Shown: positions 1 to 6,989, counted from the first letter of the stretch. The stretch is DNA of 17,679 nucleotides from CAZVIK01 sp964627045 (GCA_964627045.1 CAZVIK010000070.1:1-17679); one strand, 5' to 3'. Translations and numbers: made by a program. Notes: generated by a model from the sequence alone, not told the origin.

Positions 1-35
1 CTTTTTGAGACGTGCTGGAATTGGACCGAATGCAT
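1..35 (-). CDS. 5' end of a leftward gene, possibly an ABC transporter ATPase (partial)
   Basis: Only eleven full codons are inside the window. Reading leftward from the ATG at 35-33 gives MHSVQFQHVSK and then AG-, with no stop before the edge. Peptides of the type xxVxFxxVSKxF are the usual first strand of ABC-transporter ATP-binding subunits, so that is the best guess, but eleven residues cannot prove it. Supporting context is a sigma70-like promoter on the same strand at 70-99, which would give a leader of about 28 nt. No strong Shine-Dalgarno is seen. A small hairpin (CGGCG/CGCCG, 39-52) lies in the leader just before the ATG. Confidence 0.3.
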   Translation of the reverse strand, partial: MHSVQFQHVSK

Positions 36-69
36 GCGCGGCGTTCCCGCCGGGATTGAAGACAATACG

Positions 70-99
70 AATCTACAGAAGCGGAGGCGGCGCTGTCAA
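70..99 (-). promoter_or_regulatory. Sigma70-like promoter firing off the left edge
   Basis: On the minus strand TTGACA (99-94) is followed after 18 bases by TAGATT (75-70). The -35 is a perfect consensus and the -10 matches at four of six positions. The predicted start of transcription is near position 63, about 28 bases before the ATG of the partial leftward ORF. It is a sequence match only. Confidence 0.42.
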
Positions 100-505
100 T
101 TGCGGGGAGTCTGTCCGAAATAACGAAGGGCGGCCGCCGCTTCTTCACCGAGGCCCACCGGCATTCGCCAGTCCGTCACATCGCGAACCGCAAAAGCCGC
201 CGCCTGCCTGGCAACTTCTACCCGTATTGCGGTCATTCAGCCGCCGCGCCTGGGATCCCGCAGGACCGGTCACTGGCGCGTTGGGATCATTGCCAGCCGG
301 TGAAGGAAGCTGGTAGCCGCCCCGAACTGTGGACGTGTGCTATGGACTTCCTCCTCGGAGATGGAACGCGGCCCCCACGGCTGGCGGGACCACATCAACT
401 CCCCTGCCTTTCGCCAGGAGAGGGAAACGTCTGTTTCCAGCCCCAATATGCTCCTGGAGCGACCGGAAGTCAATACCCTCGCGGCGCGAGGAATCCCCTA
501 CAGCG
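100..505. other. Stretch without a recognisable gene
   Basis: Open frames here are short, overlap in several frames and encode nothing I recognise. None has a convincing ribosome binding site. A perfect small hairpin (GGAAAC/GTTTCC with a 4-base loop, 423-438) is present without a T-tract on either side. The stretch separates a leftward promoter (70-99) from a rightward tRNA promoter (506-533), so it may simply be intergenic DNA between divergent units. An untranslated RNA cannot be excluded by eye. Confidence 0.4.
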
Positions 506-533
506 TTGACAAAAGCTTCCGAACCTCTATACG
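506..533 (+). promoter_or_regulatory. Sigma70-like promoter of the CAU tRNA
   Basis: TTGACA (506-511) and TATACG (528-533) are separated by 16 bases. Transcription would start near 540, about 16 bases before the mature 5' end of the tRNA at 556. The perfect -35 and the position directly ahead of a tRNA make this the best promoter match in the window. Confidence 0.6.
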
Positions 534-555
534 CTGGAAGTACCCTTCGTGTTGC

Positions 556-631
556 GCCGGCGTAGCTCAGAGGCTAGAGCGAGGGTCTCATAATCCCTAG
601 GTCGCTGGTTCGAGTCCAGCCGCCGGCACCA
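556..631 (+). tRNA. tRNA with CAU anticodon: probably tRNA-Ile2 (lysidine), or elongator tRNA-Met
   Basis: A full cloverleaf can be drawn. The acceptor GCCGGCG (556-562) pairs perfectly with CGCCGGC (621-627). The D stem is GCTC/GAGC, the anticodon loop is CTCATAA with CAT at 589-591, and the T arm is 604-620. The discriminator is A628, and CCA is encoded at 629-631. It is not the initiator, because G1 pairs with C72 and the 29-31/39-41 GC triplet is absent. The variable-loop and T-arm stretch (GGTCGCTGGTTCGAGTCCAGC-like) resembles the E. coli minor tRNA-Ile, whose C34 is changed to lysidine by TilS. Elongator Met remains possible. Position 31/39 is a T-T mismatch at the base of the anticodon stem. 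The gene ends one base before the parB stop on the opposite strand. Confidence 0.9.
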
Positions 632-632
632 C

Positions 633-1538
633 CTATCGTTGCCCATCGCCCGCGATGGTTTCGTAGATCCGCTGCAAGTCTTCGGGCGAGTAGTACTCGA
701 TTTCCAACCGTCCGCGCTTTTCATTCTTAGGGACGATCCGGACCCGCGTCCCGAGAACCCGCTCCAACTCCTCGATGGCGGCTTTGACGTTGGGGTCATC
801 CGCGAGGTCCTCGGGCGACTTGGGCTCGCGCGATTCGGTCATCCGTTGGATGAGGCGTTCGACTTGCCGCACGGAAAGCCCCTGCGAGCTTGCCTTCTCA
901 GCGACCTGTGTTTGGAGTTCCGGGGTAGGAAGGCCGAGAATCGCCCGGGCGTGGCCCATCGAGAGACGGTGTTCTGAAACCAGTTGCTGCACGTCTGCCG
1001 GGAGTCTGAGCAACCGCAGCGTGTTGGTAATGGTGGTTCGATCCTTACCCGTCCGTCTGGCGATCTCTTCGTGGCTCAGCGAGAGTTCCTTTGTGAGCCG
1101 CTCGAAGGCACGCGCCACCTCCAGCGGGGTCAGGTCCTCGCGCTGGATGTTTTCGATCAGGGTGACTTCGAGAAGTTGCTCATCGGAAAGCTCCTGAACG
1201 ACGATTGGGACCGTGTCGAGACCGGCGATCTTCGAAGCCCGCCAACGGCGCTCGCCCGCCACCAATTGGTAGCGGCTTCCGCGCTTGCGAACCACCAAAG
1301 GTTGGATTATCCCGTTGGCCGCGATGGACTGGGCCAACTCCTGCAATCTCTCGGCTTGGAAGACCGTGCGCGATTGCAGCGGGTTAGGGTCAATCAGATC
1401 CACCGCGTCGCGCAGGACTTCGTCCGTTGGAGGCGGGTCGCTCGCGAAAGTCGGCGCGGCCGGCGCCGGATTGGGACCGAGCAACGCGGAGAGGCCCTTC
1501 CCAAGGGCCTTACGCGGATGGTCTGGCGGCTTGTTCAT
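633..1538 (-). CDS. parB: Chromosome partitioning protein ParB (CTP-dependent parS clamp)
   Basis: The 301-residue protein is a complete ParB. An N-terminal basic segment with LGKGLSALL (12-20) is the usual ParA-contacting tail. The ParB/Srx-type CTP-binding domain carries GERRWRA (95-101) and ENIQRED (129-135). The helix-turn-helix parS-reading domain lies at about 153-200 (SHEEIARRTGKDRTTITNTL). A charged linker leads to a C-terminal dimerisation region (about 250-297). In this family ParB loads at parS, slides as a CTP-bound clamp and stimulates the ParA ATPase to segregate origins. The ATG at 1538 has AAGGAG about ten bases upstream, inside parA. parA and parB overlap by 29 bases, so they are surely co-transcribed. 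The stop is one base from the convergent tRNA gene, with no terminator between them. Confidence 0.97.
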   Translation of the reverse strand: MNKPPDHPRKALGKGLSALLGPNPAPAAPTFASDPPPTDEVLRDAVDLIDPNPLQSRTVFQAERLQELAQSIAANGIIQPLVVRKRGSRYQLVAGERRWRASKIAGLDTVPIVVQELSDEQLLEVTLIENIQREDLTPLEVARAFERLTKELSLSHEEIARRTGKDRTTITNTLRLLRLPADVQQLVSEHRLSMGHARAILGLPTPELQTQVAEKASSQGLSVRQVERLIQRMTESREPKSPEDLADDPNVKAAIEELERVLGTRVRIVPKNEKRGRLEIEYYSPEDLQRIYETIAGDGQR

Positions 1539-2292
1539 TGGCCAAGATCTCCTTTGCCAGCCTAATGTAGGCCTCCGCGCCGCGGCTGCGCGGGTCGTAG
1601 GTCAAGATCGGCTTGCCGAAGCTCGGAGCCTCGGCCAGACGAATGCTTCTTGGAATCAACGTCTTGAACACCTCCGATCCGAAAAACTCGCGAAGATCCG
1701 CGGCCACCTGCCGGGCCAGCACGGTCCTGTCATCGTACATGGTTAGGAGAACGCCTTCCGTCCGCAATTGGTGCCCAAAGGTGTCCCTGATCCGGTCAAT
1801 CGTATCTAGGAGTTGCGAGATGCCCTCCAGGGCGAAGAACTCGCACTGGATGGGGATCAGGACGGAGTCGGCGGCCACCAGCGAATTGACCGTCAAGAGG
1901 TCGAGCGCCGGGGGACAATCGATCAGGATGTAACTGTAACGGCCCCGCAGCGGCTCCAATCGGTTCCGCAAGCGAGTCTCGCGTTCTTCCTGGTCCACTA
2001 GTTCCAGGTTGGCACCCACCAGGTTCCTGTCGGCTGGGATCAAGTCCAGGCCGTCGAATCCCGTCGGCACCGTCAGGGCCTCGAAATCCGCGCTGCCGAG
2101 CAGGGCATCGTATAGGGACCGTCGATCAGGCGCCTTCGGAATCCCCAACCCGGTGGTCGAATTGCCCTGCGGATCTGCGTCAATCAGCAGCACCCGGAGA
2201 TCGCTGGCGGCCAGGGCGGCGGCCAAGTTAATTGCCGTCGTTGTCTTGCCTACGCCGCCTTTCTGGTTGGCAACCGCAATGACCTTGCCCAA
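1510..2292 (-). CDS. parA: Chromosome partitioning ATPase ParA (Soj)
   Basis: The 260-residue protein has the deviant Walker A KGGVGKTT (11-18), the Walker A' aspartate region IDADPQGNST (37-46), and Walker B LIDCPP (123-128). Length and motifs match chromosomal Soj/ParA ATPases, which form ATP-dependent, nucleoid-bound dimers and move ParB-parS complexes. I chose the TTG at 2292-2290 because AAGGAGG (2306-2300) lies seven bases upstream and the protein then begins GKVIAVANQKGG, exactly the family N-terminus. The frame is open further upstream, but that part overlaps rsmG antiparallel-free coding in another frame and has no ParA similarity. It lies 40 bases after rsmG and overlaps parB. A parS site sits just upstream at 2329-2344, so ParB spreading could affect its expression (inference). 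Confidence 0.97.
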   Translation of the reverse strand: MGKVIAVANQKGGVGKTTTAINLAAALAASDLRVLLIDADPQGNSTTGLGIPKAPDRRSLYDALLGSADFEALTVPTGFDGLDLIPADRNLVGANLELVDQEERETRLRNRLEPLRGRYSYILIDCPPALDLLTVNSLVAADSVLIPIQCEFFALEGISQLLDTIDRIRDTFGHQLRTEGVLLTMYDDRTVLARQVAADLREFFGSEVFKTLIPRSIRLAEAPSFGKPILTYDPRSRGAEAYIRLAKEILANEQAARPSA

Positions 2293-2299
2293 GCGCCGT

Positions 2300-2306
2300 C
2301 CTCCTT
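2300..2306 (-). promoter_or_regulatory. Ribosome binding site fixing the TTG start of parA
   Basis: AAGGAGG on the minus strand is seven bases before TTG at 2292-2290. The near-perfect complement to the 16S rRNA tail and the ideal spacing decide the non-ATG start. Confidence 0.85.
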
Positions 2307-2328
2307 GATGCGAATCTGAATCGTAGCA

Positions 2329-2344
2329 TGTTTCACGTGGAACG
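2329..2344. promoter_or_regulatory. parS centromere site
   Basis: TGTTTCACGTGGAACG matches the widely conserved parS palindrome TGTTTCACGTGAAACA at 14 of 16 positions, and the central core TTTCACGTG is exact. It overlaps the rsmG stop codon (TGA = 2335-2333) and lies about 37 bases upstream of the parA start. Location beside parA/parB is typical of primary parS sites. ParB is known to bind such sites and load onto DNA there. Confidence 0.88.
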
Positions 2345-2935
2345 ATGGCCGAAAAGCAACACACGCTCTCGCCCCCAAGGAAGCCGGATCGGATCTTCCC
2401 AGGCCATGCCCGGCGTCCGGCGGATTCGAGTCGCGTCCTGCGCCCCGGCCAGCAAGGCGATCGCGGCGGCAAGTCCTGCGGCATGCTTTTGCAGGTCGTC
2501 CCACGAGACCGCTCGGGACACCATCCAGTCGAATCGCGTAGAAACCGCCTCTGCGCGGCCTGCAAACACACTCACGTTCCCGAGCCCGCGCGTCACTTCT
2601 TTGAGAAACACAGCCTTTCTCCGGTGCGCCTCGACGAGTGTAACCTCACAATCCTCCCGCAGCACGCCAATGGGCACTCCCGGGAACCCGGCCCCGGACC
2701 CAACATCCACCAAACGCTGCGGCCCTGCGGGTAGGTTCCACGCGAGGAACAGTGATTCGCAGTAGTGGCGCATCACGGCCCCTTCCACGTCCCGCACGGA
2801 ACTGAGGTTCAGCACCCGGTTCCACCGTTCGTAGTGCGTGTAATGCTCCTCCAACAACGCCACCTGTCGGTCTTGCAGCGTCCCCACAGACGCGAATTGC
2901 TGCTTTAGCAGCAATGCGAAGCCGCCCTCCGGCAC
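2333..2935 (-). CDS. rsmG: 16S rRNA (guanine527-N7)-methyltransferase RsmG (GidB)
   Basis: The 200-residue protein is close to the usual length of about 207. It has the RsmG N-terminal signature WNRVLNLSS (38-46), the SAM-binding glycine-rich loop VDVGSGAGFPGVPI (76-89), the acidic/basic motif VEAHRRKAVFL (101-111) and VSRAV (139-143). RsmG methylates N7 of G527 in 16S rRNA, and its loss gives low-level streptomycin resistance in other bacteria. The start is GTG at 2935-2933, overlapping the mnmG stop by one base (TAGTG), with AAGGAG eight bases upstream inside mnmG. Translational coupling to mnmG is therefore likely. The C-terminal part (about 165-190) is less conserved. The stop codon lies inside the parS palindrome. 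Confidence 0.95.
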   Translation of the reverse strand: MPEGGFALLLKQQFASVGTLQDRQVALLEEHYTHYERWNRVLNLSSVRDVEGAVMRHYCESLFLAWNLPAGPQRLVDVGSGAGFPGVPIGVLREDCEVTLVEAHRRKAVFLKEVTRGLGNVSVFAGRAEAVSTRFDWMVSRAVSWDDLQKHAAGLAAAIALLAGAQDATRIRRTPGMAWEDPIRLPWGRERVLLFGHRST

Positions 2936-4800
2936 TATGCCCGCTCCTTGCCCCGCCGCCGGCGCGCACCAATGCTGAGGTGGACGTCAATTACGGCAAT
3001 GGCCGCTGGCGTCACCCCCGGAATACGCGCGGCCTGCCCGAGGCTCCTCGGCGCGACCCGCTCGAGCTTCTGAACGACCTCCCGCGACAGACCGGGCACG
3101 GTGCCGAACACGAATCCCTCCGGAATCGCACGCCGCTCAGCGTCTCTGAGTCTCTGAACCTGCCGCTCCTGCTGCGCCAGGTAGCCTTCGTACTTCACCT
3201 CGGTCGCCACAGTTACCAGAACATCCCGCAGCGGGCGCTCGCCGAGGGCCGCATCCAGTTCTCCGTCCAGGCTTTCAATCTTCGCCTCTGGCCGTTTGAG
3301 CCATGTCAACAACGGCTCCCCGGTGGCGGGCGCGCGGCGGGACGCCAGCCACTCCCGTAGCACATTTTTCTGCCGCTGCTTGTTCTCAAACCTCTGCCAT
3401 CGCTCGTCCGAAACCAACCCCAATCGCTTCCCTATCGGCGTAAGCCGCTCGTCGGCGTTATCAATTCGCAATTGAAGCCGCAGCTCGGCTCGCGACGTGA
3501 ACATGCGGTATGGCTCGTCAATCCCTTTAGAAACCAAGTCATCGATGAGGATTCCCGTGTATCCATCGGCCCGTGAAAGGATCAGCGGGCCCTTCGCGTC
3601 CACCGAAAGCGCCGCATTGGCTCCAGCGACCAACCCCTGGCAAGCCGCCTCTTCGTACCCGGAGGTGCCGTTGATCTGTCCGGCGAGGTAGAGCCCGCCG
3701 ATTCGCTTCACCCCGAGGTCGTGCCCCAGTTCCCGCGGATCGACCGCGTCGTACTCGATCGCGTATCCAGGGCGGATCATCTCCACCCTCTCCAGGCCGG
3801 GGATCGACATGACGGCCGCCATCTGCACGTCCAGCGGCATGCTGGTTGACATGCCGTTCAGGTAGACTTCGTAAGTATCAAACCCCTCTGGTTCCAGGAA
3901 GATCTGGTGCCGCGTCTTGTCGGGGAACTTGACCACCTTGTCCTCGATCGAGGGGCAATACCTCGGCCCGATGCCTTCGATCCGCCCCCCGTACAGCGGG
4001 GATCGCCCGATGTTTTCCCGCAGAATCCGGTGCGTTTCCGCCGTTGTGTAGCCGATGTGACACCGCACCTGTTTCCGTTCAATCCTGCCGGTCATGAACG
4101 AAAAGGGAGTCGGGTCGGGATCCCCTTCCTGCGCCTCGAATTTCGACCAGTCGATCGTTCTCCCATCCAGTCGCGGCGGCGTGCCCGTCTTGAGCCGTAC
4201 CCAGTTCAGCCCGAGACCTCGCAACTGCACACCGAGCGGCTCCGAAGCCGGCTCCCCGTTTCGCCCGCAGGTGTAAACATTTTCACCAATGTGCGCCAGC
4301 CCGTTCAGGAACGTCCCCGGCGCCAGCACTACCGAATGGCACCGCAACCGCCGTCCATCGGTCAACGCCACGCCTTCTACACGCGCCGCCGCCCCGCCTC
4401 CCAAAAGGACCTCGGAGACCTCGGCCTGTACCATGCGCAGGTTCGGCTCCCGCTCCAGCCGCGCCCGCATCAATACGCGGTACTCTTTGCGGTCGCACTG
4501 TGCGCGAGGCGACCACACCGCCGGGCCACGGCTGGTGTTCAGCAGGCGAAACTGAATCCCCGCGCCGTCGGTGATCTCTCCCATCAGCCCGCCCAGCGCA
4601 TCGACCTCGCGCACCAGGTGGCCCTTGGCGATGCCTCCCACCGCCGGGTTGCAGGACATCTGCGCGATCAGGTCCAGGTTCATCGTCACCAGGGCCGTAC
4701 GCCGGCCAAGGCGCGCCGAGGCCGCCGCCGCCTCGCAACCGGCGTGGCCTGCGCCCACGACGACAACGTCGTATTCGGTATCTGGAAGGCATCCGGGCAT
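2935..4800 (-). CDS. mnmG: tRNA uridine-5-carboxymethylaminomethyl modification enzyme MnmG (GidA)
   Basis: The 621-residue FAD enzyme partners with MnmE to install the cmnm5/nm5 group on wobble uridine 34 of certain tRNAs, using 5,10-methylene-THF and NADH. Visible marks are the Rossmann FAD motif VVVGAGHAGCEAA (13-25), SCNPAVGGIAKGHLVREVD (49-67), RLKTGTPPR (202-210), GPRYCPSIEDKVVKFPDK (278-295) and EPEGFDTYEVYLNG (303-316). Cysteines C50 and C282 correspond to the conserved pair needed for activity in E. coli (C47, C277). The helical C-terminal domain that binds MnmE/tRNA is present (IPGVTPAAI near residues 592-600). The length is normal. The ATG at 4800 has no obvious Shine-Dalgarno. Only 54 bases separate it from divergent purD, and TAGAAT (4833-4828, minus) is a possible -10 without a clear -35. 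It heads the mnmG-rsmG-parA-parB cluster. Confidence 0.97.
   Translation of the reverse strand: MPGCLPDTEYDVVVVGAGHAGCEAAAASARLGRRTALVTMNLDLIAQMSCNPAVGGIAKGHLVREVDALGGLMGEITDGAGIQFRLLNTSRGPAVWSPRAQCDRKEYRVLMRARLEREPNLRMVQAEVSEVLLGGGAAARVEGVALTDGRRLRCHSVVLAPGTFLNGLAHIGENVYTCGRNGEPASEPLGVQLRGLGLNWVRLKTGTPPRLDGRTIDWSKFEAQEGDPDPTPFSFMTGRIERKQVRCHIGYTTAETHRILRENIGRSPLYGGRIEGIGPRYCPSIEDKVVKFPDKTRHQIFLEPEGFDTYEVYLNGMSTSMPLDVQMAAVMSIPGLERVEMIRPGYAIEYDAVDPRELGHDLGVKRIGGLYLAGQINGTSGYEEAACQGLVAGANAALSVDAKGPLILSRADGYTGILIDDLVSKGIDEPYRMFTSRAELRLQLRIDNADERLTPIGKRLGLVSDERWQRFENKQRQKNVLREWLASRRAPATGEPLLTWLKRPEAKIESLDGELDAALGERPLRDVLVTVATEVKYEGYLAQQERQVQRLRDAERRAIPEGFVFGTVPGLSREVVQKLERVAPRSLGQAARIPGVTPAAIAVIDVHLSIGARRRRGKERA
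2944..2949 (-). promoter_or_regulatory. Ribosome binding site of rsmG inside mnmG
   Basis: AAGGAG on the minus strand is eight bases before the GTG start at 2935. It lies within the last codons of mnmG and supports the GTG start and coupled translation. Confidence 0.7.
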
Positions 4801-4842
4801 GGGAAAAGTGAACCCGCGATTAGTTCTATTCTAAGAAAGATC

Positions 4843-4848
4843 AGGAGG
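4843..4848 (+). promoter_or_regulatory. Ribosome binding site fixing the TTG start of purD
   Basis: A perfect AGGAGG lies six bases before TTG at 4855-4857. No ATG or GTG near this position gives the correct PurD N-terminus, so this site decides the start. Confidence 0.9.
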
Positions 4849-4854
4849 CCACGA

Positions 4855-6135
4855 TTGAAGATCCTCATCGTTGGAAGCGGCGGCCGCGAACACGCCATCG
4901 CCTGGCGCCTTGCCCAGTCGCCCTCGGTGACCAAACTCTACGCCACGCCCGGTAACCCCGGCATCGCGCAACTTGCCGAATGCACCGCCGCCGTTTCTTC
5001 CACACCGGAAGCCCTCGCTACCCTCGCCGAGTCTCTCGCCGTCGATCTCACCGTCGTCGGACCCGAGGCCCCGCTTGTCTCGGGCATCGTCGATTGTTTC
5101 CGCGCGCGAGGACTGCCCATCGTCGGCCCCACCGCCGCCGCCGCCGAGTTGGAGGGCTCCAAGATCTTCGCCAAGCGAGCCATGGACCGTTTCGGCGTCC
5201 CCACCGCCGGCTACGTGGAGGCGAACAACTACGAGGAGGCCAAAGCCGCCCTGGACCGCTTCACTTACCCGTTGGTGCTGAAGGCCGACGGCCTGGCCGC
5301 AGGCAAAGGCGTCGTTATCGTCAAAGATCGGATGGAAGCCGAGAAGACTCTACAGGACCTGCTCTCCGGAAACCTCGTCGGCCGCGCCGGCTCCCGCCTC
5401 GTCATCGAGGAGTTCCTTGCCGGAGAAGAGGTCAGCTTCATCGGATTATCCGACGGCCGCCGCGTCCTTCCCTTAGCCCCTTCTCAGGACCACAAGGCCG
5501 TCTTCGATGGCGACCAGGGCCCCAACACCGGAGGCATGGGCGCCTACTGCGACCGCCGCATTCTCACCGACGCCCAGACCGGAGGCGTGATGGAACGCGT
5601 CATGCTTCCCGTGGTCGAAGGCATGCGCCGCGAAGGCGTCCCGTTCACCGGCTTCCTCTACGCCGGCCTGATGATGACGGCCGAAGGCGTCAAGGTCCTG
5701 GAGTTCAACGTCCGGCTGGGCGACCCCGAGACGCAGGCGCTCATGCTCTCCCTGGAATGCGACCTCGCCCCCATTCTGATGGCCGCCGCCACCGGAGACC
5801 TTGGCAGCGTGGCGCCTTCCTGGAACGACGCTCCTTCCGTCTGTGTGGTGATGGCCTCGGAGAACTACCCGGCCACCCCCCGCACTGGTGATGCGATCTC
5901 CGGAATCCCCGACGCCGAGGCCCTCGGCGCGGCCGTGTTCCACGCGGGAACCAGGCAGACCGGCCGGGGCCTGGTCACCTCCGGCGGCCGTGTGCTCGGT
6001 GTCACCGCCGGCGGTCCGGACCTGGCCACCGCCATTGCCCGCAGCTATGAAGCTGTCTCTAAGATCCGCTTCCGCGGAATGCACTACCGCCGCGACATCG
6101 GACGCAAGGGCCTCAAACGGTGGCCGACCCCTTGA
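4855..6135 (+). CDS. purD: Phosphoribosylamine-glycine ligase PurD (GAR synthetase)
   Basis: The 426-residue protein, normal for the family, catalyses the ATP-dependent joining of glycine to phosphoribosylamine, the second step of de novo purine synthesis in the cytosol. The N-terminal fold starts KILIVGSGGREHAIAWRL (2-19). GPEAPLV (about 69-75) follows, then the ATP-grasp domain with LKADGLAAGKGVVIV (about 142-156) and IEEFLAGEEVS. The PurD signature QDHKAVFDGDQGPNTGGMG is near 211-229 and the metal-binding EFNVRLGDPETQ near 283-294. The TTG start is chosen from the AGGAGG at 4843-4848. The frame runs open far upstream across mnmG on the other strand, but that part is not PurD-like. It stands alone, with no other pur gene adjacent. 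Its last 23 bases overlap the convergent methyltransferase gene. Confidence 0.97.
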   Translation: MKILIVGSGGREHAIAWRLAQSPSVTKLYATPGNPGIAQLAECTAAVSSTPEALATLAESLAVDLTVVGPEAPLVSGIVDCFRARGLPIVGPTAAAAELEGSKIFAKRAMDRFGVPTAGYVEANNYEEAKAALDRFTYPLVLKADGLAAGKGVVIVKDRMEAEKTLQDLLSGNLVGRAGSRLVIEEFLAGEEVSFIGLSDGRRVLPLAPSQDHKAVFDGDQGPNTGGMGAYCDRRILTDAQTGGVMERVMLPVVEGMRREGVPFTGFLYAGLMMTAEGVKVLEFNVRLGDPETQALMLSLECDLAPILMAAATGDLGSVAPSWNDAPSVCVVMASENYPATPRTGDAISGIPDAEALGAAVFHAGTRQTGRGLVTSGGRVLGVTAGGPDLATAIARSYEAVSKIRFRGMHYRRDIGRKGLKRWPTP

Positions 6136-6937
6136 AGAACGTGTAGCAAAAGGTGCCGTCTGCGGCTGTCGCGCGGTACAGGTCGCCGATGCCTTTTTCC
6201 CAGGCGTGCTCGTCGATCAGGCCGAGCGACAACGCCTCTTCGCGAACGCCTTCCACCATCGCAATAAAGGTCCGTTTGGAGAACCCTTCCACCAATTCCG
6301 GCCGGCTTGAGTCTACGTAGACTACTCTCGGACTGACCTGGACGTCTCGAAACCCCGCTTCAATTAGAAGCGGATACAGGCGCCGGCCGATTTGCGTATC
6401 CCCGCCGAGTCGTGCCTGGCTCTCGATCTGGCATTGAACCGTGCGTGTGGCTTCCGGCGTCTGGGGATGACAATACCAGGAGCCGTGGTCGCCCTCGATG
6501 ATCGTAATGGAACCTCGCGGGTGCAGCGTTTGCCGAAGGCAGCCTAGCGCGCGGGCAGGCTCGCGCAGGTGCTCCAGGACGAAGCACACAAAGACATGGT
6601 CGAAACTCCCGTGCGCAAAGGGGAGGTGGAAGATGTCGGCCACCCCGAACGCCACGTTCCGGTGCGCCTCTTGGCCGACCCTCCGCCGGGCCAACCCGAC
6701 CGAACCGGCCGAAATATCCACGGACACGATGTGCGCATTCGGGTTCGAGGCCGCCAAAAGCACCGTCTGCGCTCCCGTTCCACAGCCGCACTCCAGGACC
6801 CGGCTGCCGGCCGGATACCGGGTGTCCCCGTGCAGCAGCGAAGCGAGAGTTCCGGCTTGATCGGCAAGCCGCGCCGCTTCGCGTTCTGTGTATCCATGAA
6901 CATAGTCCGCCGTGCCCATGACCTTCCAGTTTGCCAC
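6113..6937 (-). CDS. Class I SAM-dependent methyltransferase (UbiE-like), substrate unknown
   Basis: The 274-residue protein has the SAM-binding motif I VLECGCGTGAQT (47-58), an acidic end of strand two in VSVDIS, and motif II/III FDHVFVCFVLEHL, as in UbiE/COQ5-type small-molecule methyltransferases. The conserved C-terminal half ends in DGTFCYTFFK. I cannot name the substrate. The GTG at 6937 has GAGGG about six bases upstream. The in-frame ATG at 6919 is an alternative: it has GGAAGG very close upstream and would remove six residues. The gene is convergent with purD and overlaps it by 23 bases. Its 5' end lies next to the region that must hold the promoter of tRNA-Arg, so the two are divergently expressed from about 50 bases. 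Confidence 0.85.
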   Translation of the reverse strand: MANWKVMGTADYVHGYTEREAARLADQAGTLASLLHGDTRYPAGSRVLECGCGTGAQTVLLAASNPNAHIVSVDISAGSVGLARRRVGQEAHRNVAFGVADIFHLPFAHGSFDHVFVCFVLEHLREPARALGCLRQTLHPRGSITIIEGDHGSWYCHPQTPEATRTVQCQIESQARLGGDTQIGRRLYPLLIEAGFRDVQVSPRVVYVDSSRPELVEGFSKRTFIAMVEGVREEALSLGLIDEHAWEKGIGDLYRATAADGTFCYTFFKGSATV

Positions 6938-6970
6938 GGCGCCCTCGGGCCCGCGCCGCAGACCCCGCGC

Positions 6971-6976
6971 TACAAT
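6971..6976 (+). promoter_or_regulatory. Possible -10 element of the tRNA-Arg gene
   Basis: TACAAT matches the -10 consensus TATAAT at five of six positions and would place the transcription start about seven bases before the tRNA 5' end. No good -35 is seen 16-18 bases upstream (GC-rich). The position is suggestive but the element is weak. Confidence 0.4.
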
Positions 6977-6989
6977 GAGGACTACGAGT

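Noticed and set aside
423..438. GGAAAC/GTTTCC hairpin as a terminator of the parB operon
   Set aside because: No T-tract on either strand, and it lies well beyond the tRNA. Chance is as likely.
527..799. Open frame antisense to the CAU tRNA and the end of parB (with peptide RRLDSNQRPRDYETLALASELRR)
   Set aside because: This peptide is a translation of the tRNA complement, a well-known source of spurious hypothetical proteins. The tRNA fold and ParB explain the DNA.
3907..4854. Upstream extension of the purD frame across mnmG
   Set aside because: It is the antisense of mnmG. The purD start is fixed at TTG 4855 by AGGAGG and by the family N-terminus.
5936..5953. parS-like TGTTCCACGCGGGAACCA inside purD
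   Set aside because: It matches parS at only about 10 of 16 positions, lacks the CACGTG core, and its bases are explained by purD codons.
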